A stretch of DNA of 37,436 nucleotides from Rhynchonema sp. JSB1_4. Lineage: Eukaryota > Nematoda > Chromadorea > Monhysterida > Xyalidae. The stretch's first letter is position 1, and each line of letters starts with the position of its first letter. Positions 1 through 9,016 of this stretch are shown here, piece after piece. The position numbers and the translations under genes are program-made. The stretch covers positions 1 through 37,436 of the forward strand of contig JASAMV010006722.1 in NCBI GenBank assembly GCA_030248065.1, given 5' to 3'. Under the pieces are notes generated by a model, which was not told where the DNA came from, ran no database searches, and saw nothing but the letters and a program-made list of their open reading frames with translations.

Positions 1-143
1 ACCCATTGTATCATCAGAAACTGTGTAAAAAAGTGTATGAAGGCCAGGGTGCTTGTTTTGATCCATTATATCATCAGAAACTGACGGAAATACTGCATAG
101 AGGACAAGGTGCTTGTTTTGACCCATTATATCATCAGAAACAG
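1..143. repeat. 60-bp tandem repeat (minisatellite), about 2.4 copies, cut by window edge
   Basis: The block ATCATCAGAAACTG recurs at exactly 60-bp spacing (about 10, 70 and, with one change, 130). The block GGTGCTTGTTTTGA recurs at about 47 and 107. Because 60 is a multiple of three, one plus frame stays open as a 20-residue repeat containing GQGACFDPLYHQK. The segments between the conserved blocks differ strongly. It lies upstream of the first NOM1 exon visible here, so it is probably intronic. The left end of the array is outside the window. Confidence 0.8.
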
Positions 144-215
144 AGTGACAACGTGTGGTCACCACAACCAAGGTATACGGCGCTGCCTCCGGCACTTTTT
201 TCCTAGTTCTTATAA

Positions 216-235
216 AGTCATTGTGCGACCAATAC
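216..235. repeat. 20-bp word also present at 14628-14647
   Basis: AGTCATTGTGCGACCAATAC occurs here and again at 14628-14647 in the same orientation, each preceded by an AT-rich TATA-like stretch. A 20-bp exact match is not expected by chance in 37 kb. It is probably a fragment of an interspersed repeat; no element ends can be seen around either copy. Confidence 0.55.
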
Positions 236-277
236 AATTCGTGCCTGTCTGATGTTTCACATCATTATCACTTCCAG

Positions 278-3200
278 CCGTCCGTAGCGTGTTCGTGGAT
301 GCACTGCTGAGCGCACTGGTCGTGCCCCATCAACTGCCCGATCGTATACTCTCCGAATACGCCATATTTATATCGCTCTGTCACAGTGCCTCCGCTGATA
401 TTGGTACGTGATTGTTGCCGTGCTGTGACGAAATATTTTGAGGACACCGGCTACCCAGTGAATAATCTTCAACTATGTGACAGAAAATAACCCGCATCCC
501 AACATTTCACTTCAAAGGAACGATTTTCACTTTTATTTTATTTCACACTAAAAATCAAGGTGTGTTGCTCTATTTTCCAGTCGCATACGTTGTCGAATCG
601 CTGGTTGTGCGACTTGCAACACTACTTGATCCTGATCGGCAGGGTGATTTGTCCATCGATGACAAGGCATTACACAATCTCACCTGTTTTCTCTGCCGAC
701 TGGTTCACTTCAAAGTGGGACACACATTTCTCTTTGGTTGTTTTTCGTACAAGTGATCAATGCTATGTTTTCGCAGGTCATCAAACCGAACCTGATATTC
801 GACGTTCTATCTCATTTGTTGAGCATTTTCGACAGCAAATCTATTGAAATGACACTACTCATTCTCAGAGGTATAATTTCGCACAGTTCATTCCAAGATT
901 TATTCTTCTTTTTGTCTCAATTTGCATATTTCTCTATTCAGATGTTGGTTTTGTGCTGCGTAAGGAGGACGCCAACAAACTGAAGGACTTTATCGTCGAG
1001 GCTCAGTCGAAGGCGACGTTGCGAACCAGTGGTGGCGACGGGTAATGAATTGTTCGGCTGTATAGTAGTCACAATACCAGTGCCGTGCATATGAATGAGC
1101 AAGTTTTATGCTCAAGTTTGCATGGCTCCAAAACAAAGGGCAAATCAAATCAGTGGTGTCGTTGAGAAATCGAAATTTTCCCATACCCAGCCCAATTTTC
1201 GGGAAATTTCCCGTACATACCCCCAAAAATCAAAAATTTCCCATACCAGGGGGGTTTCTCCAAAAACTAAAAAGTTTCCCATACCCGAGGGTGGGGGTTT
1301 TGAAAAAAATGACCCCAAAAATCTTTTAAAAATGCTACAAATTGGTCTAAAAAGTGCTAAAACAGAGTTTTCTTGCGGAAGCAAGCGATTTTTTACATTT
1401 TTGGACGAAAATGGTCAATTTTGGTACTTCTCGTGGTCAAAAAGTCATTTCTTTGGCGTGCTTGTTCCAAAAGTGAAAAATTTCCCATACCCCATACCCC
1501 CGGCCGATTTCCCATACCCCATACCAGGGGGGTAACCCCCCAACCCCCCCCCCTGACGACAGCACTGAATCAAATTGTGTATAAAGGTCATGCTCATAGA
1601 ATTCATATTTTACGACTTCAACCCAACTCAAGTGTTTCGAAACATTTTACAGTTCCGAATCCAAGATCAACTTTATGCTTGACGCACTGTTGGCTATAAA
1701 GAACAACAACATCACCAAGCTGCAGCCAACGCACGATGCGGCACATTTGGAACACTTGATCAAACTCAGGAGGGGAATGCACAAAGGTTGGCACATTAGT
1801 GGCGTGCGTATAAGGCACATGCCGGTTGAAAGTGACATGTGCTTTATTTCCCACCTGCGCACTTTGCTGTTTCTATTCAGTTTTTATCTGCCTCCTGACG
1901 TTTCACCACACATATATATAGTGAGCAGGCGAGCATCGTGAGCAAGCACTGAACGTTGGATTGAACGATTTTCTCAACGCGGACACGAACGGGCGATGGT
2001 GGATTGTGGGATCGGCTTATATCCTGCCTGACCATCAGGTTCATCATGGTGTTTATTAATTGATTGGTTCCATATTGGATGGCTGCTACTTGCATGTCTC
2101 CACATCCACTTTTTATCCAAAAAGGCTAAAAACAGTTTATGCGCGTTGAATTTCAATCATTGAAGTCTATGATTCAATAGTTTTTTGTTTCCCCTTCATC
2201 ACAGGACCCTTCATCAGCCCCGACCACTGCCAAATCAACCCAATTTGACCTGAGTCAATTCGATGCGAGTCTGGTGCAATTGGCTGCCAAACAACGCGTC
2301 AACACCGAACTCAAGCGATTCATATTCTGCACGATCATGAGTGCACAGGTGTGGCGGGGGTTAGGCCCAGACTCTGTGGCGTAGCGGGTGCGTTGCGGTT
2401 GACACAGACCACCTTGTAGTGTGTCAATAATCGATGTGCGGTCTACCCGCTCTGCTAATAGCCTCAACATGTTGAAATACAGTTTCGTGGAAAATCTAGC
2501 GTTGGCTGCCTCTCAATTGCTCTCTGATGGTGACTTGTCATTACAGTGAACGAAAATTCTAGGACAGTCTGTATTTGCAGGACGCCAACGATGCATTCGA
2601 GCGTCTGATGCGCCTGAATCTGAAAGGCCAGTCGGAGCGTGACCTGGTACACATGTGCGTGTTGTGTGCGTTGAGGGAACGACAATACAACAAATACTAT
2701 GCGCAGTTGATACGGCTGTTCTGTGCATTCCATCGTAGATTCATGGTTGGCAAATACATGTTGTTGCAAACGTTTAGCTGGTTGCTGTTGGGTGGCTGAC
2801 CCGGTGCGGAGGATGTGTGTCATCAAATCATTGATGTCAAATGAAAAATGTTTCGACGCTTGCACAAGCTGGAAAACAAACCTAACAAAGCTGATCGTGA
2901 CGGCAGTTCTCACCCAACCAACAATTGCAGCTTTGATTGTGCTATGTTTATGCACACGTTCGTGAAACATCGTCCAATCAGTGAACGGTATCGTAGTTGT
3001 TTCCTTTCTATCTGCTGGAAACCAATCGGAGCAAGTGACACCTATAGAAATTCGGGAAGTCGCTTGACCAAAGCGTATCCGATCACCAAATGCTGGCTAT
3101 TGTGTTTCTATGGTGCGCAACACATTGGCCTGGTCTTCACAGAACGTATATAAAATTGGTACTGCAGACAAGCCCAAGTCTTTGCAGCTAACCGTGCAAT

Positions 3201-3998
3201 ACGCGTTGTGGGATCGTATCCGTGATGTTTTAACAGAGTCGTCAACAGAGCGGCGCAATCTCTGTGCTTTGATCGTCGACTTGTTTTGGACGGAAACGTT
3301 GCCGCTCACCGTACTTAAGGTTTGGACCTATGTCAGATCTGTCTTTCTTGCATGTGACCTTCTTATTACGTCACTGAACTGAACTCTACTGAAATGGCAG
3401 TAATAACACGGGTTGGGAAATAGAAATAATAATGCAATAATCTGCACACGAGCTGACACTGCCTACGCCGTTCAGGAATTAGCAGCGCGTGTGACGTTGA
3501 GGGAATTCTTAGAAAATCTCGCAAAGGTAAATTACTGTCGCAGGGAACAACGCACATCATCATTATTCAATGTTTCCTTCCGAACCAGTACAGCACACCG
3601 CATTGCAGGTGATCGATTTCACAGCGATCGACAATCGTGCAACATTCAAGCTGTTGCGTCGTATTGTTATCGATTTGTTGCACAAATCAACCGATCGACC
3701 CGACAGACTGTGTCAGATTGTGACCAGGGCCGTCCAGTCAAACAAGACACCGCAGACGTTCAAGGATGGACTGCAGGTAAACACAATGAACCCACGCCAT
3801 TTTGGGATATTTGACTTTGAACATTTCTTGCCAATGTCTGGGTTTCGATGTTTGCCACGAGAAAACATTATTTCTCCTGTCAATTGTTGCTTGCAGGTGT
3901 ACTTGGATGTGTGGTTGCGAGCTCAGTTGGACAAAAACGACGACACCAAGCCGATGGTAGCCAGAATCGATCAGTTGTTGACGCTATGGCAAACTTGA
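278..3998 (+). CDS. NOM1: Nucleolar MIF4G domain-containing protein 1 (NOM1/Sgd1 family), C-terminal part, 5' incomplete
   Basis: NOM1 is a nucleolar ribosome-biogenesis factor that recruits the helicase eIF4A3 through its MIF4G domain. Exons: 278-403, 581-714, 777-870, 942-1041, 1653-1786, 1929-2038, 2205-2348, 2581-2745, 3188-3319, 3609-3776, 3897-3998. All junctions are GT-AG and phases agree, giving 468 codons plus TGA. The first four exons are the end of MIF4G (motifs NLIFDVL, DVGFVLRKEDANKLKDFI). The fifth has INFMLDALLAIKNN and the sixth GRWWIVGSA, a NOM1 hallmark. MA3 follows (NTELKRFIFCTIMSAQDAND, then LNLKGQSERDLVHM, then LWDRIRDVL). The fourth intron is 611 nt and repeat-rich. The 1929 acceptor is the least certain: it lacks a clear pyrimidine tract, and AG sites nearby would change a few residues. 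The N-terminal half and start codon lie upstream of the window. Confidence 0.93.
1165..1540. repeat. Low-complexity TTTCCCATACC repeat block in NOM1 intron 4
   Basis: The intron 1042-1652 carries at least six degenerate copies of TTTCCCATACC (about 1178, 1205, 1237, 1276, 1489 and 1510), clustered at both ends of a 375-bp block, with C-runs near 1540. The AT-rich middle shows no coding signal. It looks like a short interspersed element with sub-repeats at each end, but no target duplication could be identified. Confidence 0.55.
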
Positions 3999-4111
3999 CT
4001 TCCCAGGATATTATTGCCGTCTTCATAAGAATACAGTTCTTTTGATACTCTGTTTTCATTGGTGTCATGCTGATGCGTTTTATGCCTCTCCAATGAGTTC
4101 AGCTTCAAGAA

Positions 4112-4117
4112 AATAAA
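4112..4117 (+). terminator. Poly(A) signal AATAAA of NOM1
   Basis: AATAAA lies 114 nt after the NOM1 stop codon and is followed by a T-rich stretch at 4119-4124. It is the first canonical hexamer downstream of the gene, so it is the likely cleavage/polyadenylation signal. Confidence 0.6.
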
Positions 4118-4166
4118 ACTTTTTGCCAATTGTTCGTCTACATGTTGTCTTTTTAGCTACCATAAT

Positions 4167-4712
4167 ATGGCACATATACTTAAAAAACAAGATATTCATT
4201 TGATGGTGCCCCATAGTGCTTCATTCCAGTTTCATATACTGTTAGTTACATACCCACACGGTCAGGCTCGATGTAATAAAAAGTTATTTATGCCATGGTG
4301 CATCTCTGGCGGCGGGCCGCCAAACCAAAGCATGATTATATACCAAAACACGGAATTTTTGCTCATAAAATATATTACCGTCATTATCTCTTCTGGTTAT
4401 GTCAGCGAGATCAAACTGGGTGAAGCTTCAAAATATGAGCAAACAATATCCCTGGGAGATATTTTCCAAATGCGTTGCCTGATCCACAAAGCACTCGAAG
4501 GGGTTGTGCACCGATGCAACTGGTTGGTACCAGGGACCACAGTCTCCCACGTTCATGTTATACCAGTGTGTATATGCGGGCGCATTGTACGTCCCTTTTT
4601 TCTACATAATCATTATCTCACTTTTTACGCTCACGAAACCACTGCAGCATGCAGTCTGCCGGCTTGGGCTAATAACTGGCTGATGCGGAAAATACGTCGT
4701 CATGCTTGCTGA
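4167..4712 (+). other. Orphan 181-codon ORF, coding status unclear
   Basis: An ATG-started frame runs 181 codons without a stop just after NOM1. The product has no family I recognise and is rich in His, Ile and Cys without periodicity, a clear signal peptide or a known motif. No convincing splice partners are visible. The length is somewhat above chance for about 44% GC, so a decayed gene or element fragment is possible. Otherwise 4118-4837 shows nothing I can name. Confidence 0.2.
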
Positions 4713-4837
4713 TAGTATGTTTTTATGTGCTTGCGTTATCAGTTGACCAGAAAAATGGCTTCCCTTCCGTCGCTTTTACAGTACCTACCTCAGTTGTTCC
4801 CAGCACAATGGCTGTCTCTGTTCGGTGTTCAACTACC

Positions 4838-5056
4838 TGTGAACTCTGAACCGCCACACCAAACGTATGCTCCCGGAAGGACTCCGACCTCCCAGCCACC
4901 AGGCCTGGATAACCAGTTGCTCTACCAACTGAGCTACGGGAACGCGGTCTGGCTGCGGCTCAAAGTTGCACTTATACCCATGCAACCGTGCAGACACACA
5001 CTGCTTTGCACGCCACACGCTACACGTTGCGCTGGCTAGCAGACTTCCAGTCCACA
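4838..5056 (-). repeat. Terminal direct repeat, left copy (219 bp)
   Basis: This copy matches 5474-5681 along its full length. It lacks 7 nt in the tRNA-like B box and has 18 extra nt near 4979. It starts TGTG and ends CACA. Confidence 0.8.
4868..4943 (-). other. Degenerate tRNA-like sequence with deleted B box
   Basis: This is the same tRNA-like unit as 5504-5586. A 7-nt deletion removes the core of the B box and T loop, so it should not be an active Pol III promoter. The A box TAGCTCAGTTGG is intact. Confidence 0.7.
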
Positions 5057-5144
5057 CATCCTCCCAGTCACGGAAGGCTTGACCTCAAACCTGCGGGTTT
5101 CCACCCGACTTTCTCCGAACCAGCGCTACGACAGGCACGGAGCT

Positions 5145-5381
5145 ACCCTGAATCCGGCAGAGTAGCCGCACTCACCTTTCCACCGGCAAGCACTCGCAAA
5201 CTTCCGTCCCACCAGGGGATCTCCGCTTCACGCACCTTCGCATCGTGTCCCCACACGCAGGCACTTGCGACCCAACCCTGAATACGGCAGGATTGTCGCT
5301 GCGCACTTCCCTTTCCACAGGCAAGCACTCGCGGGCTTTGACCCACAAGGGGCTAACCGCTCGCACCTCGTGTCCCACACG
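5145..5381. repeat. Internal tandem duplication of the TRIM-like element (about 110 bp x 2)
   Basis: Units 5145-5257 and 5275-5381 both start ACCCTGAAT.CGGCAG and end CGTGTCC..CACACG. Between them they share GGCAAGCACTCGC at the same relative place. They are diverged, so the duplication is older than the split of the two terminal repeats. No ORF is conserved between the units. Confidence 0.7.
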
Positions 5382-5473
5382 ATAGCGCCACCTCCCTCTT
5401 TCAGAAGGTCTGACCCCAGACCGGCTCCTTGGCCGTGACTGCGGGTTGGTTCATACCAGTCAAGCTCACCAAT

Positions 5474-5681
5474 TGTGAACTCTGAACCGCCACACCAAAC
5501 GTATGCTCCCGGAAGGACTCGAACCTCCGACCTCCCAGCCACCAGGACTGGACAGCCAGTTGCTCTACCAACTGAGCTACGGGAACGCGGTCTGGCTGCG
5601 GCTCAAAGTTGCACTTACACACACACTGCTTTGCACGCCATACGCTACACGTTGCGCTGGCTAGCAGACTTCCAGTCCACA
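5474..5681 (-). repeat. Terminal direct repeat, right copy (208 bp)
   Basis: This is the better-preserved copy of the terminal repeat, with TGTG...CACA ends. It carries the complete tRNA-like unit at 5504-5586. TACC follows immediately at 5682. Confidence 0.8.
5504..5586 (-). other. tRNA-like sequence with intact A and B boxes (83 nt)
   Basis: On the minus strand a 7-bp acceptor stem forms (GTTCCCG with CGGGAGC), then TA, a 4-bp D stem (GCTC/GAGC), and a 5-bp T stem (GGAGG/CCTTC) with loop TTCGAGT. A box TAGCTCAGTTGG and B box GGTTCGAGTCC match the Pol III consensus exactly. The anticodon region folds only as ACTGG-CTGT-CCAGT, a 4-nt loop, so no decoding anticodon exists. It is therefore a tRNA-derived promoter module, not a working tRNA gene. 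Reading through it gives the peptide PVAQLVEQ, which is common in spurious gene models. Confidence 0.75.
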
Positions 5682-5707
5682 TACCACTATCTACTCTTGT
5701 TCCAGAT

Positions 5708-5842
5708 ATGACAAACTTGCTTCTGGCATCCTTTGTGATGGCGTGTATTTGCATTATGACCAGTGCTCGAAAACTGGAGAGTACAATCCCGAATAAAACG
5801 CCGGATTTCGTTCTCGATCCGGCATTCTTATCGGGATTATAG
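5708..5842 (+). CDS. Possible small secreted peptide, 44 aa, unrecognised
   Basis: ATG at 5708 follows an acceptor-like TTCTTGTTCCAG-type tract (CTCTTGTTCCAG|AT). The predicted 44-residue product starts with a signal-peptide-like segment (MTNLLLASFVMACICIMTSA) followed by a polar tail ending DPAFLSGL. An AATAAA lies 121 nt after the stop (5963-5968). A second frame over the same bases is also open and gives a Cys-containing peptide, which weakens the case. The TRIM-like element is inserted 22 bp upstream, so the upstream exon or promoter may be disturbed. I recognise no family; this is a candidate only. Confidence 0.25.
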   Translation: MTNLLLASFVMACICIMTSARKLESTIPNKTPDFVLDPAFLSGL

Positions 5843-5962
5843 ACCGCATAAAGTGGAGTATGCAGAATCACTCTTTCTATGATGCAAAAATAAGTTTGAC
5901 AAGAAACAATATGAAGACAAATGCTGGGTACTAGAGCGTTTTTCGTATACTGTATGTGGAGA

Positions 5963-5968
5963 AATAAA
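5963..5968 (+). terminator. AATAAA poly(A) signal downstream of the small ORF
   Basis: A canonical hexamer lies 121 nt after the TAG at 5840-5842. It could serve the small candidate gene at 5708-5842; no other plus-strand gene ends nearby. Confidence 0.3.
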
Positions 5969-6008
5969 ACATTAGCCAGCCTTTCGAAATTAATCACGTT
6001 ATGCCTAA

Positions 6009-6290
6009 GGTTGCGATTAGATAAATGCGGAATGGCAAAATTCTGCATTCCGCGTTTATCTGTTCACCTTTACGGAATTTTGAATTTCTGCAACTAAATT
6101 TATGCTTTTGGTAAAACATCTTAGTTGCTGTTTCCGTTAACACGCAACATTTGAGGTCAGTACGCAGGAAGTTGCCATCGTCACCCAAGCGCGCACCATT
6201 CCGCAAAGGTGAGCAGTTAATGCAGAAATTTACCATTCCGCATTTATCTGCTCACCAATTTCCGCATTCCACATTTATCTAATCGCAGCC
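6009..6290. mobile_element. PIF/Harbinger-like MITE, 282 bp, TAA target duplication
   Basis: Terminal inverted repeats start GGTTGCGATTAGATAAATGC on the left and GGCTGCGATTAGATAAATG on the right (reverse complement), about 26 bp with two mismatches. TAA flanks both ends (6006-6008 and 6291-6293), the TWA 3-bp duplication typical of PIF/Harbinger elements. The interior repeats the modules ATGCGGAATGG and TTTATCTGCTCACC in both orientations. There is no coding capacity. Confidence 0.75.
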
Positions 6291-6365
6291 TAATACTCAG
6301 TACTCACTAATTGGAAACAACTGTTATCCCGATCTCAATTATCAATTCTGACCCGGAAAATTAGA

Positions 6366-6430
6366 TTAGCTCTTGAAGCTAGAAAGTCAGCAAAGATTAG
6401 CTCTTGTCACTGGCTAACGGTTAGCTCTTG
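6366..6430. repeat. Three spaced copies of TTAGCTCTTG
   Basis: TTAGCTCTTG occurs at 6366, 6397 and 6421, with unrelated spacers of 21 and 14 bp. Its role is unknown; it could be a decayed short tandem array. Confidence 0.5.
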
Positions 6431-6436
6431 TTAGTG

Positions 6437-8884
6437 ATTGTTGTCCTTTTCTCAGTGCAATGCACAGCTTTCGGGAACGTAATAATATTATCGTCCTTTG
6501 GTATGTAGGCATGTGACTGTCGAGAACCGTGCTTTTTTCATAATGTTGTTACACCCACGTTTCACAGCCGTTCTTTCGGAATAAAAAATAGGCCATCCAG
6601 CATATTGACCCAGCTGGCGCGAACATCTCGTCACCATGCTGTGTCTTTTCCGGCTTGCCCGTCCGTTCCTGAGATTTACTTTTAGAAAGTGAAAACGTGA
6701 CTTGGCTAACATGCCTTTTCTTTGGAATGTACGTACATGATACTCCTACAATACTTGTCTGTTGCAAGTTGGTAAAATCGTATAAATGCAAGCAAGCATA
6801 CGATGAAAAAGTTTCCATACCATCCCTTTTTTATTGTGTTGATTACCCCACGACAGCGCTCGCGAAATTAGATCCCCGAAGCAAAACGCAATGCCCTGAG
6901 CAAATGCGAACGCTTCTGTTCTGTTTGAAAACCTATTTCTTATTAATTATGCATATTTCCGGAGATTAAAAACAGCAACCGTGCCAATCAAATTGTTGCT
7001 TGAAACGTCGTCAAAATAACCACCGTACCGTAATCTTTCTGACATTTCGCCGCATGGGTAGTCAGGAAAATTACGAATTACGCAATTTGAAACTTTTTTA
7101 TTCTGATCATGTTTCCGGACATTTTACATTTTCGAAGAGGGACAGAAGACTACTGTATGCCAGACTAAACGTTGCAGACTTCCTCGTGGCAAGAAAAACG
7201 AAAAAACTTTCAGTGTTGCTAATGCAGTGCCCCATCTGTCTTGTAAAAATTATCCGGCCGTAAAAGCTTCATGCACTGGCTTTTATAGCCTGATGGATTA
7301 ATAGAATAATAAATTGCTGAATAGATACAGTGACCATCGCAGTATGTGGCTACTTTGGCGCGCCCCAGGCATGCCGGACGGAACGCGCGTGTTTTCGTCG
7401 GCACGTGAATGAGACTACAGTACCCATTTGGGCCGTGCCAAAAACAGGCTGCCGCACATGCTTTGTAGTACACAGGCGAGCGGCACGCATTTCAATGCAG
7501 CCACATACAAGGACGAGCGCCGCAATGTAGTTTTCCTACCTGTTTTTGCGAGCCCATCTGCTATCCGCGTTCCGCTTCTAATGGGCTGCAAATAGGTTTT
7601 TTTATGTCGCACCCACACCCACCCAAGACCCAACGCGCTAATCTTGCGCTTGTGCGTATTCGGCTTCGATTTAATCCATCTACAACTGAATTTAAGCTCT
7701 TAAATGTGTGCGATTTATTGTGGCTATTTTTTCAGCTGGCCAGAGGCGTGCACACCGATGAGGCCTGGCACGCCACGGCCGTCTGTGAAAAAAACGGCCA
7801 CCCCACTCTTCACATATTACTCAGCTGAGACCGAACGTTTATAAACGTTCTGAGCACCACGATGATGCACCGGTTTGCGTTTTGTTCAATTTGTGTTGTG
7901 GTTAGACCACTAGCTACACATAGACCACAGTAGCACTTGACGACAACAATCACAGGAACTGAACCGCCATACATACATAGGTGCGTTTCTGAACGAACAT
8001 TGTGTGTCTGCTCACAGGATTGATTTATCGTCGCTGCTTGACATGAACGTGTTGGTTCAACATACTTTTCATGGCTTCTTAGTCCTGCGCGTATGTACTC
8101 ATTGGCACTATAGAATTATGGAATTTTTTATCCGTGGAATTACTGGCATACAGCGCTGCTGCTATAGAACTTCGGCGTCACCCGAGTTGTTATCCTGCGA
8201 GCGTGCACTGTGCACGTCCACGCATCGGGCTTATTCTAACGTCGTCGACACAAGTGGTCGATAGTTGCCCCAAACGCAGGCGCATATGCTGTGGTCGTCA
8301 GCATAAACGCTTTACGCCTGCGGTGTTCATTTCTTGCGCGCCTTTGCGCTTAATGCCGTATTACTTTCCGTGCATCCCAGTCGATTCCAGCTGAGTTTTT
8401 GTGACTATCGACTACTTGAATCGACGACCGACGACATCAGGATTGGCCACACATCAGAATTATATGAGATGGTCCAAGCGCAAAACATGCATTCTCCATG
8501 TCCACGATGGTAATGACAGTATAACGTGAAAAGTAGCTTTTTCTCATACCATGTCCTACCAATACCGCACCTTGAAACCGACACATTTTTCATTTCAAAT
8601 TCCGAACTTTGGAGCAATATATGTACGTAATGTACATACCGTACTGTATGTTTGTGGCACAGAGAAGCTTTCTGAAGTCGTACATGCTACTCGCGAGTAT
8701 TACTGTTGTTTATACATCACTATCCCTGTGGCTTTATTTTCACCACTGTGACTGACAACATACACACACACATGCAATATAACCGTATGCGGAACCATAA
8801 AGTTTGTCAGGAGCTTGTGCTGTGCTGTAGTATGTATATGTATAGGTATTGTACATATGCCTATTTTTGTACCGTTGTTTGCAG
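6437..8884. other. Intergenic stretch, nothing recognised except an 18-bp palindrome at 7833-7850
   Basis: No exon chain, RNA gene or element ends could be supported. Short ORFs on both strands (up to about 90 codons) have no motif. GAACGTTTATAAACGTTC at 7833-7850 is a perfect palindrome. Confidence 0.5.
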
Positions 8885-9016
8885 ATTTATGGCCCTGCGT
8901 TTGACAACTTCGTGCCCAATTCAGATGTTTCCCTGACGCTGTTGGGGCCCTTGGTCTCCACCCGCGATGTCTATAGTACATATATTATGCAAATATTATA
9001 CATTATTATTTGCTGA
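8885..9016 (+). other. Exon-like segment of unknown gene
   Basis: After an acceptor-like GTTGTTTGCAG, a 43-codon frame reads IYGPAFDNFVPNSDVSLTLL and so on before TGA. Its composition looks more protein-like than that of nearby frames. No donor, partner exon or family can be named, so it is only a hint of a diverged or decayed gene. Confidence 0.15.

Larger units (their letters stand above)
4838..5681 (-). mobile_element. TRIM-like element: direct terminal repeats with TG...CA ends, tRNA-like sequence in each repeat, 4-bp target duplication
   Basis: Two direct repeats (4838-5056 and 5474-5681) begin TGTGAACTCT and end CAGTCCACA, the TG...CA form of LTRs, and flank a 417-bp non-coding interior. 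The element is bordered by TACC on both sides (4834-4837 and 5682-5685), a 4-bp target duplication. Read on the minus strand, the interior starts two bases after the repeat with TGG, as a primer-binding site would, and ends with purine-rich GGGAGGATG before the second repeat, as a polypurine tract would. There is no gag or pol. The repeats differ by a few substitutions, a 7-nt deletion and an 18-nt insertion, so the insertion is fairly young. Strand is inferred from those signals and from the tRNA-like direction. A pair of SINE copies is the main alternative. Confidence 0.65.

Noticed and set aside
1..206. CRISPR-like array, or a 5' NOM1 exon
   Set aside because: The genome is eukaryotic, the units include the variable part within a 60-bp period, and the translation does not resemble the MIF4G region that should precede 278.
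4868..5586. Two functional tRNA genes
   Set aside because: The anticodon arms cannot form a 7-nt loop, one copy lacks its B box, and both sit inside matching terminal repeats.
5401..6048. 215-codon minus-strand ORF
   Set aside because: It runs through the right terminal repeat of the TRIM-like element, the flank and the edge of a MITE; the reading frame has no single origin and includes the tRNA-like PVAQLVEQ readthrough.
7219..7530. Cys-rich peptides on both strands
   Set aside because: Neither strand shows a signal peptide, splice structure or a recognisable cysteine framework; the cysteines arise in overlapping antisense frames.
8004..8394. Two overlapping 86-codon plus ORFs
   Set aside because: Length is within chance and no domain, start context or splice partner supports them.
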